A stretch of DNA of 16,321 bases from Candidatus Gastranaerophilales bacterium (GCA_944326625.1 CALVER010000013.1:1-16321); one strand, 5' to 3'. Counted from the stretch's first letter, positions 1 through 6,497 are shown. Numbers and translations: made by a program. Notes: generated by a model from the letters alone, not told the origin.

Positions 1-15
1 TCCTTTGTTTTCCAT
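1..15 (-). CDS. 5' end of a gene cut by the window edge
   Basis: Only five codons are visible (Met-Glu-Asn-Lys-Gly), starting at the ATG whose complement is at 13-15. The call rests on a good ribosome binding site, AAGGAG on the minus strand at 23-28, seven bases before the ATG, and on a promoter-like pair further upstream (41-69). It lies downstream of der in the same direction but seems to have its own promoter. The product cannot be named. Confidence 0.55.
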
Positions 16-40
16 TGCTTTTCTCCTTCTTTTCAAAATT

Positions 41-69
41 ATTATATCAATATTTTTTATTTTTAGCAA
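41..69 (-). promoter_or_regulatory. Promoter candidate for the left-edge gene
   Basis: On the minus strand there is a perfect -10 hexamer TATAAT (41-46) and, exactly 17 bp upstream, TTGCTA (64-69), which matches TTGACA at 4 of 6 positions. Transcription would start near 34-35 and give a short leader containing the AAGGAG site. This suggests the edge gene is not just the tail of the der transcript. The region is AT-rich, so a chance match is possible. Confidence 0.45.
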
Positions 70-73
70 ATTG

Positions 74-1405
74 TTACGATTTTTTGTCTTTTCTTTCTCT
101 GACTGAAATTCTTATGGGCGTGCCAAAAAATCCGAACGCCTCGCGCAACTTGTTTTCTAAATAACGCTTATAATGATCTTTCAATAAGTCGGCATTATTT
201 GCAAAAATTATAAATGTAGGCGGTTGAACATTAATCTGCGTTGAATATAAAATCTTCAAACGTTTATTTTTGACACTTTGCGGCGGGTTAAGAGTATAGG
301 CTTCATTCACAATCTTATTCAACAAACCTGTTGAAACTCGTTTTGTAGATTGCTCATAAACCTCCTGCGCCTTTTCAAAAATCTGATTTAACCTTTGTTT
401 GGTTACTGCACTGATATAAATTTTCGGTGCAAAGTCCAAAAATGGTATATCGTTTGCAAGTTTTTTATCAAACTGATTAATGGTATTTGATTTTTTGTCT
501 TCTATCAAATCCCATTTGTTAATCGCAACAATTAAACCTTTCCCTGCTTCTGTTATAATTGAAGAAATCTTTTTATCCTGATCTGAAATTCCCTGAGTAG
601 CGTCAATTACAAGCACAGCAACGTCACAATCCCGGATTGAGCGGATGGCTCTGTCAACCGCAAATTTTTCCACACCCCAATCAACTTTTGATTTTTTTCT
701 GATGCCTGCAGTATCAACTATTACAAATTCTTTGTCTTTATAATTAATCCTTGCGTCAATACTGTCCCTTGTTGTTCCTGATATATCGGAAACAATAACT
801 CTTTCTTCATTCAACAATGCATTAACAATTGAAGATTTGCCGGCATTTGGTCTGCCGACTATTGCTATCTTTATTGTTTCGTCTTTTTCAGGGTTTTCGT
901 CAATCTCAAAATCTTCTGTTATAAGATCTAACAAGTCCCCCACACCGCCGGAACCATGCAAGGCTGAAATTCCTATAGGTTCCCCTATTGCAAGTGAATA
1001 AAAATCACTTGTCATATATTGTGAATTCGGATTATCAAGCTTATTTACCGCAAGAAAAACGGGTTTGTCGGTTTGTCTTAAAATATTTGCAATATCATAA
1101 TCAACAGGATTAACACCTTCTTTTCCGTCAACAAGAAAAATTATTTTATCAGCTTCATCACAAGCTATTTTTGCCTGATCAAAAATAGAAAGCATAATTT
1201 CATCTTCATCTCCGGGAACAATTCCGCCTGTATCAATACAGGTAAAAACTTTATTCTGCCACTCAACATCAAAGTAAATCCTGTCGCGGGTAACACCCGG
1301 CAAATCGTCTACAATTGAGTTTCTTGCTCCGACAAGACGATTTACAAAGGTTGATTTTCCGACATTCGGACGACCGACTATTGCTACTATTGGTTTTCTT
1401 TTCAT
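74..1405 (-). CDS. der: Ribosome biogenesis GTPase Der (EngA)
   Basis: Der is a double-GTPase needed for late 50S subunit assembly. Both G domains are intact. Domain 1 has the P-loop GRPNVGKS (11-18), DTGG (58-61) and NKLD (121-124). Domain 2 has GRPNAGKS (184-191), DTAG (231-234) and NKWD (296-299). The C-terminal KH-like RNA-binding domain runs from about 355 to 443 and ends in a basic tail. At 443 residues it has the usual length. The ATG at 1405 starts directly at the conserved beginning of the first G domain. No Shine-Dalgarno sequence precedes it. Instead a -10-like TATACT (1412-1417) ends 6 bases before the ATG, which points to a leaderless mRNA. It is divergent from aroK across 36 bp. 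Identity is secure; the leaderless start is inferred. Confidence 0.97.
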   Translation of the reverse strand: MKRKPIVAIVGRPNVGKSTFVNRLVGARNSIVDDLPGVTRDRIYFDVEWQNKVFTCIDTGGIVPGDEDEIMLSIFDQAKIACDEADKIIFLVDGKEGVNPVDYDIANILRQTDKPVFLAVNKLDNPNSQYMTSDFYSLAIGEPIGISALHGSGGVGDLLDLITEDFEIDENPEKDETIKIAIVGRPNAGKSSIVNALLNEERVIVSDISGTTRDSIDARINYKDKEFVIVDTAGIRKKSKVDWGVEKFAVDRAIRSIRDCDVAVLVIDATQGISDQDKKISSIITEAGKGLIVAINKWDLIEDKKSNTINQFDKKLANDIPFLDFAPKIYISAVTKQRLNQIFEKAQEVYEQSTKRVSTGLLNKIVNEAYTLNPPQSVKNKRLKILYSTQINVQPPTFIIFANNADLLKDHYKRYLENKLREAFGFFGTPIRISVRERKDKKS

Positions 1406-1411
1406 AAACTT

Positions 1412-1417
1412 AGTATA
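1412..1417 (-). promoter_or_regulatory. -10 element of der, leaderless type
   Basis: TATACT on the minus strand (5 of 6 to TATAAT) ends 6 bases before the der ATG, so the expected +1 falls on the A of the start codon. A -35 box is poor: GTGTAA at 17 bp spacing. There is no ribosome binding site between this element and the gene. Confidence 0.5.
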
Positions 1418-1429
1418 CCATGTTTATGT

Positions 1430-1435
1430 TAAAAT
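1430..1435 (+). promoter_or_regulatory. -10 element of aroK-aroB, leaderless type
   Basis: TAAAAT (5 of 6 to TATAAT) ends 6 bases before the aroK ATG at 1442, mirroring the arrangement of der on the other strand. No convincing -35 hexamer is seen, and the 36-bp gap leaves the two divergent promoters overlapping. No Shine-Dalgarno sequence is present upstream of aroK. Confidence 0.45.
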
Positions 1436-1441
1436 TACACC

Positions 1442-1945
1442 ATGAAGAGTTTAATTGTTTTAACGGGAATGATGGGGTGCGGAAAAACTACCGCAGGTGA
1501 GCTTTTGGCGAAAAAAATCGGATATGATTTTATTGATATTGATAAAGAACTTGAAAAATCCGAAAACATGACTGTCACAAATATTTTTAACGAATTCGGA
1601 GAACAGTATTTCAGAAAAATAGAAAAGTTAAAAATTTTTGAATTTGCAAGTCATAAAAATTTGGTTATGGCGCTTGGCGGAGGGGCTTTTGAGGATGAAG
1701 AAACAAGAAAAATTCTTAAAAAATTCGGTATTGTTATTTATTTAAAAGCAACTCCAGGATGTATTTTTCAGCGGATAAAATCCGAAATCCACAGACCTCT
1801 TTTGCATAAAAATTTTTCTGTTGATTCTATTGCTTTTATATTAAAAAAACGCGCCGGAAATTACGAAAAGGCTCAATTCACTGTTGACACCTGTGACAAA
1901 ACACCTGATGAAGTCGTTAATAAAATTATGAGGGTTATTAAATGA
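1442..1945 (+). CDS. aroK: Shikimate kinase
   Basis: Phosphorylates shikimate at the 3-hydroxyl with ATP, step five of the chorismate pathway, in the cytoplasm. Visible motifs are the P-loop GMMGCGKT (9-16), the DID shikimate-binding site (32-34) with D34, the FR pair with R58, the GGG loop (79-81), the lid R118-P-L, and the C-terminal R137. The length, 167 residues, is typical. It overlaps aroB by 4 bases (ATGA), so the two are translationally coupled. The start has no ribosome binding site but does have a -10-like TAAAAT six bases upstream. The ATG is right because the P-loop begins at residue 9, as expected for the family. Confidence 0.96.
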   Translation: MKSLIVLTGMMGCGKTTAGELLAKKIGYDFIDIDKELEKSENMTVTNIFNEFGEQYFRKIEKLKIFEFASHKNLVMALGGGAFEDEETRKILKKFGIVIYLKATPGCIFQRIKSEIHRPLLHKNFSVDSIAFILKKRAGNYEKAQFTVDTCDKTPDEVVNKIMRVIK

Positions 1946-3009
1946 TTAATTTAACCGTAAACATTAAGGAAAACGAAAAAAGTTATCCGATTATTATTGA
2001 AAATAACGATATAAAAGAATTAAAAAATCAAATATTTTCTTATTTAAAAGGAAAAAAATTTGTTGTTGTTATTTCACAAAAAGTTGATAAGTTATACGGT
2101 AATCTGCTCGGATTTGAAAAAGAAGACAAATTTATTTTAAAAGACGGCGAAGAACAAAAAAATTTAAAAAATTACGAAAAAATACTCAAATTTTGTCTTG
2201 AAAAAAAATTAACCCGTGAAGATGCAATAATTGCTATTGGGGGCGGAGTTGCAGGTGATATAGCAGGTTTTGCGGCATCGAGTTATATGCGGGGTATTGA
2301 TTTTATTCAAGTTCCGACAACTCTTTTGGCATGTGTTGACAGTTCCGTCGGGGGAAAAACCGCCGTGAATTCTTCTTTCGGGAAAAACCTTATAGGCTCT
2401 TTTTACCAGCCGAAAGCGGTTATTATCAACACAAATTTTTTGAAAACTCTTGATGAAAGAATTTTTAAAACAGGACTTGGCGAAGTTGTAAAATACGCAT
2501 TTATTGAAAAAAGCTGCATGTGTCCCGATGACTTTAACCTTATTAATTTTTTGGATGCAAATTATAAAAAAATTCTTGATTATGATATGACAACATTAAA
2601 AGAATTGATTAAAATTTGTATTTCGCTAAAAATTTCCGTTGTGGAAAATGACGAAAAAGAATCAGGATTAAGAAGAATTTTAAACTTTGGTCACACATAT
2701 GGTCATGCAATTGAAAAACTTACAAAATACAAAAAATACACCCACGGTGAATGTGTGGTTGCAGGAATTTATTTTTCTTTTAATCTTGCCCTGAAAAATA
2801 ATCTTATTGACAAAAATTATATGTTTTTTATGCAGGATATTGTCAAAAAATTCAACTTTAAACAAATTCCTGATTTTGACCTGAAAAAAGTTATTCCCGT
2901 TATGAAAACAGATAAAAAAGCAACGTCAGACTTTATAAGATTTATTCTTCCTGTTGATTATTCAAAGGTAAAAGAATTTGAATTTAATGATCTTCTTACC
3001 ATTTCTTAA
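1942..3009 (+). CDS. aroB: 3-dehydroquinate synthase
   Basis: Converts DAHP to 3-dehydroquinate, the second shikimate step, using NAD+ and a divalent metal. The NAD-binding GGGVAGD segment lies at 100-106, and SSVGGKT with K139 at 134-140. The three expected metal ligands are present: E181 (in GEVVKY), H251 (in NFGHTYGH) and H268 (in HGE). At 355 residues it has normal length. The start overlaps the aroK stop by 4 bases and is preceded by GAGGG (1930-1934), seven bases upstream. Its 3' end overlaps the convergent DUF486 gene by 14 bp, leaving no space for a separate terminator. Expression most likely comes from the aroK promoter. Confidence 0.97.
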   Translation: MINLTVNIKENEKSYPIIIENNDIKELKNQIFSYLKGKKFVVVISQKVDKLYGNLLGFEKEDKFILKDGEEQKNLKNYEKILKFCLEKKLTREDAIIAIGGGVAGDIAGFAASSYMRGIDFIQVPTTLLACVDSSVGGKTAVNSSFGKNLIGSFYQPKAVIINTNFLKTLDERIFKTGLGEVVKYAFIEKSCMCPDDFNLINFLDANYKKILDYDMTTLKELIKICISLKISVVENDEKESGLRRILNFGHTYGHAIEKLTKYKKYTHGECVVAGIYFSFNLALKNNLIDKNYMFFMQDIVKKFNFKQIPDFDLKKVIPVMKTDKKATSDFIRFILPVDYSKVKEFEFNDLLTIS

Positions 3010-3337
3010 AAATAAAAAATACTGCAAGGATTATAAATAAAAAGCCAACGAGATAATTCCAGCGGAACTGCTCTTTCAAATACCAGACTGAAAATCCGCT
3101 GAAAACAAGAAGGGTAATAACTTCTTGAATTGTCTTTAACTGAGCTGCGTTATAGACATCATAGCCTATTCTGTTTGCCGGAACCTGAAAACAATATTCA
3201 AAAAACGCAATTCCCCAGCTTGCAAGAATTACAAGAATTAATGCCGTATTTCTAAATCTTAAGTGTCCGTACCATGCAAATGTCATAAAAACATTTGATA
3301 TTGTTAAAAGCGCAATGGGAGCTATATATTTTATCAT
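2996..3337 (-). CDS. DUF486 (DMT-like) small membrane protein
   Basis: A 113-residue protein with four hydrophobic segments (about 4-20, 27-46, 72-87 and 93-111). The middle holds the family signature: FQVPANRIGY (50-59), then QLKTIQEVI about 7 residues on. This matches the DUF486/DMT-family proteins, half-size relatives of drug/metabolite transporters that probably act as dimers; their substrate is unknown. The start overlaps the stop of the upstream 121-residue gene by 4 bases (ATGA), and AAGGA sits at 3346-3350, so the two form an operon. The 3' end overlaps aroB by 14 bp in convergent orientation. Confidence 0.88.
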   Translation of the reverse strand: MIKYIAPIALLTISNVFMTFAWYGHLRFRNTALILVILASWGIAFFEYCFQVPANRIGYDVYNAAQLKTIQEVITLLVFSGFSVWYLKEQFRWNYLVGFLFIILAVFFIFKKW

Positions 3338-3699
3338 TTAACCAGTCCTTCTGTCTCATTATATATTACCATATAAAAATCAGGACTGGTCATATTCGGA
3401 TTTTTTTTCATAAATTTTTGGACGTCGAATTTTTCAAGATATTTGTCTAATTTATTAATTATTTTGGAATTTTCTTCGTGTTCGGCTTTTAGTTTATTAA
3501 TATATGATCTTGTCATCATAAGAACTTCGTCTTCCGTCAACAAAGGAAGCCCGCCGATTTTTACTTCGTCCTGTTCTTCCTGTTCGAGGTATTTTTTTTC
3601 TTCTTTTTTCTGTTCTCTTGGCTGCTGATGTTTATTACTGTCTGAAGAAGTTGAAGATTCTATTTTTTTATTAAAGGGATTGTTTACTGAATTAAACAT
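3334..3699 (-). CDS. Hypothetical charged, coiled-coil-like protein
   Basis: A 121-residue protein of no family I recognise. It has a polar, probably disordered N-terminus (residues 1-45, rich in S, K, E and Q) and then a predicted helical stretch rich in K and E (about 55-98). It ends in a more ordered tail containing PNMTSPDFYMVIYNE. No signal peptide or membrane segment is seen, so it is probably cytoplasmic. The start is well supported by a perfect AGGAGG (3705-3710) five bases before the ATG, and a TATAAT-like element lies at 3717-3722. It is translationally coupled to the DUF486 gene and is the first gene on the left side of the origin-like region. Its function is unknown. Confidence 0.82.
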   Translation of the reverse strand: MFNSVNNPFNKKIESSTSSDSNKHQQPREQKKEEKKYLEQEEQDEVKIGGLPLLTEDEVLMMTRSYINKLKAEHEENSKIINKLDKYLEKFDVQKFMKKNPNMTSPDFYMVIYNETEGLVK

Positions 3700-3771
3700 A
3701 AAAACCTCCTTTTATAATTATAACGGTTATTTTAATTATTATCTTAAAAAAATCATCCTGTTGATGTATTG

Positions 3772-4012
3772 TGTAGAAAAACATGTTAATTACGGTAGAA
3801 AACTCATGAGTTTTCTACAAATGTTTTTGTTTTTTGGTGTTTTCTACAATTTTAATATTTTTATTGAATTTTTTTCTACAAAACTTTCTACTATAAAAAT
3901 TTAATAATAATAACCTTTTCAAATACTTTTCTACAAATATTTAAGGCTTATTATTACTGTTATATTTATAAATTTATTATTTTAAATATAATATTTAATA
4001 AATAAAAATTTT
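3772..4012. other. oriC: Candidate chromosomal replication origin (oriC)
   Basis: This fills most of the 425-bp gap between the 121-residue gene and dnaN. Five exact copies of TTTTCTACA occur: 3811-3819, 3840-3848, 3872-3880 and 3927-3935 on plus, and 3772-3780 on minus. There is also a one-mismatch copy (3794-3802, minus) and a two-mismatch copy (3884-3892). All forward copies continue with another A. To their right comes an unwinding-type stretch with no G or C at all from 3960 to 4012. The 9-mer differs by one base from TTTTCCACA, the DnaA box type described in cyanobacteria, where origins next to dnaN are known. Seen directly: the clustered repeats, the A/T tract and the neighbouring dnaN. 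Inferred: that DnaA binds and replication starts here. Against it: dnaA is absent, and many genes to the right face the presumed fork. Confidence 0.68.
3795..3818. repeat. 24-bp perfect palindrome joining two DnaA-box-like sites
   Basis: Arm GTAGAAAACTCA at 3795-3806 is followed immediately by its exact reverse complement at 3807-3818. Each arm contains one copy of the TTTTCTAC core, so the palindrome is formed by two head-to-head box-like sites. Boxes to its left read on the minus strand and boxes to its right read on plus, so the palindrome marks the orientation switch of the cluster. Confidence 0.8.
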
Positions 4013-4124
4013 GAACAAAAAAACAAAAAGCCGAACTATAGTTTTTTAAACTTCTTTACATACGTTTGTTTTGAAAACATTTTTATTATAAAATTAATTT
4101 AAAGGATTATAAAAGGAGCTTTTA

Positions 4125-5246
4125 ATGAAATTTATCATAAAAAAAGAAGATTTGTTTGACGGGATAAAGATAGTAGAGCGTGCAACAAGCATGAAGGCTT
4201 TGCAGCCGGTATTTATGAACATATTAATAGAAACTGTTGATAAAGGTACAATTAGACTTGTTGCAACAGATTTGGATTTGACTGTAACAGCATTGGTTGA
4301 TGCTCAGGTTGAAGAAAACGGAAAAATTACTCTCCCTTCAAAAACATTGAATGAAATTGTTTCTAAATTAGGTAATAAATTAATAACCTTTGAAATGCCT
4401 GAAGGTGAAACAACCGTAAACATAACATGTCAGAATTCAAAATTTGATATTATAGGTATTTCGGCAGATGAATTTCCGCCGGAAGTTTACACTGTAGACT
4501 TGAACGACGAAGAAAGTTTTGAAATTGAATTAAAACCGTTTTCAAAAGCTGTGAGACAGGCAGGTTTTGCTGCTGCAAGTTATGAAACCAGCAATCTTTT
4601 GTCAGGTATTGTTTGTGATATATCAAATCAGGTTCTTGAAATTGCATCTACGGACGGAAACAGACTTGCACGTGTTAGAGAACATATTGATAACAAAGAC
4701 AATAAAAATAAACAGCTTATTATTCCTGCAAAAACTCTTAATGAGTTCATAAAAATGAGCGCTTATATAGATGAAGAAAGCGTACGTATTTATACGGAGA
4801 AAACAAAATTAATAATTAAATCAGAAAGAACAATGACTATTTCAAGACTTCTTGACGGTCAATTTCCGAAATACAATCAGTTAATTCCGTTAGAAAGTCC
4901 GAAACAAGCTATTGTAAATGTTTCTCAATTGATATCTGCGCTTGAACGTGTTTCAATTATGGTTAATGAAAAAACAAGCATTGTAAAAATGAATTTTGAA
5001 GACAATGTATTAACCTTGAATGCAGATAAATCCGATTCAGGTAAATCAGAAGAAAAGATTGATATTCAATATACATCAGAACCATTGTTGATTGCATTCA
5101 ATTACAAATATGTTTTGGAAGCCTTAAAAAACATTGATTGTGATGAGGTAAAAATAGGGTTAAATACAGGATTATCAGCAACGGTATTAAGACCGAACAG
5201 CGAAGAAGATTTTGTATGCTTGATAATGCCTGTTCAAATAAGATAA
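4125..5246 (+). CDS. dnaN: DNA polymerase III sliding clamp (beta subunit)
   Basis: The beta clamp is a ring-shaped homodimer that tethers DNA polymerase III and many repair proteins to DNA. The 373-residue protein has the three repeated clamp folds (about 1-120, 130-245 and 250-373). It shows the family N-terminus MKFIIKKEDLFDGI, an ASTDGNRLAR-type segment (about 174-183), the DGQFPKY loop (about 244-250) and the terminal LIMPVQIR. The start has AGGAG at 4114-4118, six bases upstream. dnaA and recF are not next to it. The gene lies immediately right of the origin-like repeat cluster and is read away from it. A weak promoter candidate is TTGTTT (4066-4071), 16 bp, TATAAA (4088-4093). It ends in two consecutive terminators. 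Confidence 0.97.
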   Translation: MKFIIKKEDLFDGIKIVERATSMKALQPVFMNILIETVDKGTIRLVATDLDLTVTALVDAQVEENGKITLPSKTLNEIVSKLGNKLITFEMPEGETTVNITCQNSKFDIIGISADEFPPEVYTVDLNDEESFEIELKPFSKAVRQAGFAAASYETSNLLSGIVCDISNQVLEIASTDGNRLARVREHIDNKDNKNKQLIIPAKTLNEFIKMSAYIDEESVRIYTEKTKLIIKSERTMTISRLLDGQFPKYNQLIPLESPKQAIVNVSQLISALERVSIMVNEKTSIVKMNFEDNVLTLNADKSDSGKSEEKIDIQYTSEPLLIAFNYKYVLEALKNIDCDEVKIGLNTGLSATVLRPNSEEDFVCLIMPVQIR

Positions 5247-5264
5247 TAAATCAAAATATCCATA

Positions 5265-5287
5265 GTGCCATGAGGCACGCCTTTTTT
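5265..5287 (+). terminator. First terminator of dnaN
   Basis: Stem GTGCC (5265-5269), loop ATGA, stem GGCAC (5274-5278), then GC and a run of six T (5282-5287), starting 18 bases after the dnaN stop codon. The hairpin is small but GC-rich in a very AT-rich setting. Confidence 0.7.
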
Positions 5288-5289
5288 CT

Positions 5290-5316
5290 AGCCTTTGAAA
5301 TATAAGGCTTTTTTTT
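5290..5316 (+). terminator. Second terminator of dnaN
   Basis: Stem AGCCTT (5290-5295), eight-base loop, stem AAGGCT (5304-5309), followed by an uninterrupted run of T to 5316. It lies two bases beyond the T-run of the first terminator, so the two act in tandem on plus-strand transcripts and guard the convergent pilin gene. Confidence 0.7.
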
Positions 5317-5357
5317 ATACAAAATTTTTTAAACTACTTTGAAATTTCCACGCCCTT

Positions 5358-5386
5358 GTTGTAAAGACAATTTTCAGTTTTACAAC
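5358..5386. repeat. Inverted repeat downstream of the first pilin gene
   Basis: GTTGTAAA (5358-5365) and TTTACAAC (5379-5386) form an 8-bp stem with a 13-base loop. It sits inside the non-coding stretch 5317-5423 between the dnaN terminators and the pilin stop codon. That stretch is richer in G and C than the surrounding spacers, mainly around 5386-5410. There is no T-run after the stem on either strand, so it is not a plain terminator. It could be part of a dispersed intergenic repeat. Nothing else was found in the stretch. Confidence 0.4.
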
Positions 5387-5423
5387 CTTGCCACGGTCGC
5401 TCCGTTCCCTCACAAATAAATAT

Positions 5424-6158
5424 TTACCACGGGTAATCGTCTTTGAATTCCCAGTTATCAAGCCAAAAAAGAAGAGTGCATCCGTGACGGACATAAGTTT
5501 CGCTGTCCTCGTTGTAATCTTCACCTTCATAAGGTTTGCATGCAATAGTTGTGGTTTCTGTACCATGATTACCGTCCGGATAATTTATGGGAAAGCCGGA
5601 TTTAATATCTTCTCGGGTTATTCCTTCTGTGTAACCGTAAGGCAAGAGCCCTTTTGACATATTATTTCCTCTCAACATTACAAAACCAAAATAATCTCTG
5701 CCTTTTATACGATTTTTATTAAGATTAGTCGTAAGGGTAAACGAAATATTAGAGAGATAAGAGTAGTTTGCAATAGAAACACCTACGCCGTCCGATAAAA
5801 TAAAATTGTAAGAATATGCCCCTGATGAAGCCATATTACAGTTTGTGTTGGCTTCAGATCCTGTGCCGCAATCCCTCGTTATTTTTAAATACGGTCTTAA
5901 ATATGTATCTACAAACCACTTTGAATTTTCTGCCTCATTATTGGTATATTTAACAAGCTGCCAGTTATTCGGATCTCCAAAATCCGCCTGAGCAAGTTTT
6001 ATTGCTTGTGCTATTTCTGCGTACGCCTTTTTAACCTTCGTTGCTGTTGCTTTTTTCTGGTAATTTGCAATCAACGTAGGAATTGTCATCGCCGCAACTA
6101 CGCCGATAATAGCTAGGGTTATTAAAACTTCTGCTAAGGTAAAACCAATTTTTTTCAT
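5424..6158 (-). CDS. Type IV pilin-like protein (prepilin), copy 1
   Basis: The N-terminus is a class III signal: KKIG then FTLAEVLITLAIIGVVAAMT, with cleavage expected after Gly5, Phe1 and Glu5 in the mature protein, and a hydrophobic helix of about 20 residues. This marks a pilin or pseudopilin processed by a PilD-type peptidase and assembled by a type IV pilus or type II secretion-like machine. The rest of the 244 residues is a globular domain with four Cys (CGTGSEANTNC and two near the C-terminus) that could form disulfides. The C-terminus reads C-TLLFWLDNWEFKDDYPW, resembling the end of the second pilin. AAGGAG (6165-6170) lies six bases upstream. It is divergent from an XRE regulator gene. 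Its exact role, pilus or surface display, cannot be told. Confidence 0.88.
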   Translation of the reverse strand: MKKIGFTLAEVLITLAIIGVVAAMTIPTLIANYQKKATATKVKKAYAEIAQAIKLAQADFGDPNNWQLVKYTNNEAENSKWFVDTYLRPYLKITRDCGTGSEANTNCNMASSGAYSYNFILSDGVGVSIANYSYLSNISFTLTTNLNKNRIKGRDYFGFVMLRGNNMSKGLLPYGYTEGITREDIKSGFPINYPDGNHGTETTTIACKPYEGEDYNEDSETYVRHGCTLLFWLDNWEFKDDYPW

Positions 6159-6214
6159 GTTTCTCTCCTTTATTTATAAATCCTATATTTCAAATCAATA
6201 ATGGTAAAACAAAA

Positions 6215-6229
6215 TGTCAATGTCATTGA
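6215..6229. promoter_or_regulatory. Operator-like inverted repeat between pilin 1 and XRE regulator 1
   Basis: TCAATG (6217-6222), T, CATTGA (6224-6229) is a 13-bp inverted repeat in the 106-bp divergent spacer. On the minus strand its edge forms a perfect TTGACA (6215-6220), a possible -35 for the pilin gene, although the matching -10 at 17 bp (TGATTT) is poor. On the plus strand it ends 5 bp before a perfect TATAAT (6235-6240). A regulator bound here could act on both genes. This is inferred. Confidence 0.45.
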
Positions 6230-6234
6230 TTTTA

Positions 6235-6258
6235 TATAATGTCAGTATAGCTGATAAT
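6235..6258 (+). promoter_or_regulatory. -10 candidates for XRE regulator 1
   Basis: Two plus-strand hexamers are possible. TATAAT (6235-6240) would give a leader of about 18 bases. GATAAT (6253-6258) ends exactly 6 bases before the ATG at 6265 and would give a leaderless mRNA. No clear -35 is seen for either, and no Shine-Dalgarno sequence precedes the ATG. Confidence 0.4.
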
Positions 6259-6264
6259 ATAAAA

Positions 6265-6480
6265 ATGAACAATGAATATTTACAAAAATTTGCAAAACAT
6301 CTTAAAAAATTGAGAAAAGAAAATAATATAAAACAAGATGATTTTCTTGCAGTTGATGGAATTTCCAGATCTACCATTGCAATGGTAGAAACCGCAAAAA
6401 CAGATATTACGCTTTCCAAACTGAAAATAATAGCAGATGTTTTAAAAATAAAACCAAAGGATTTGCTTGATTTTGAATAG
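6265..6480 (+). CDS. XRE-family helix-turn-helix regulator 1
   Basis: A small DNA-binding protein made of a single Cro/C1-type HTH domain: AKHLKKLRKENNIKQDDF, then the recognition region GISRSTIAMVE, then TLSKLKIIADVLKIKPKDLL. I chose the ATG at 6265 (71 residues) because it begins just before the domain. An in-frame ATG at 6214 would add 17 residues unlike the family, and it lies inside the probable promoter. No ribosome binding site is visible. The gene is divergent from pilin gene 1 with an inverted repeat between them, and it converges with pilin gene 2, leaving only 17 bp. It plausibly controls itself and pilin 1. Confidence 0.85.
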   Translation: MNNEYLQKFAKHLKKLRKENNIKQDDFLAVDGISRSTIAMVETAKTDITLSKLKIIADVLKIKPKDLLDFE

Positions 6481-6497
6481 AATTTATTAAAAAGTAA

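Noticed and set aside
3680..3904. Open frame of 74 codons on plus across the left part of the origin-like region
   Set aside because: Composition is that of translated A/T-rich repeats, it starts inside the opposite gene, and no ribosome binding site is seen.
3700..4124. CRISPR array or phage attachment site for the repeated 9-mers
   Set aside because: Repeats are far too short, unevenly spaced, in both orientations, and there are no cas or integrase genes nearby.
5315..5566. Open frame of 83 codons on minus overlapping the pilin 1 3' end
   Set aside because: It overlaps the well-supported pilin gene in another frame, has no ribosome binding site, and its protein has no recognisable features.
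6214..6264. N-terminal extension of XRE regulator 1 from the ATG at 6214
   Set aside because: The extra 17 residues do not belong to the HTH domain, and the extension runs through the probable -10 elements and the operator-like repeat.
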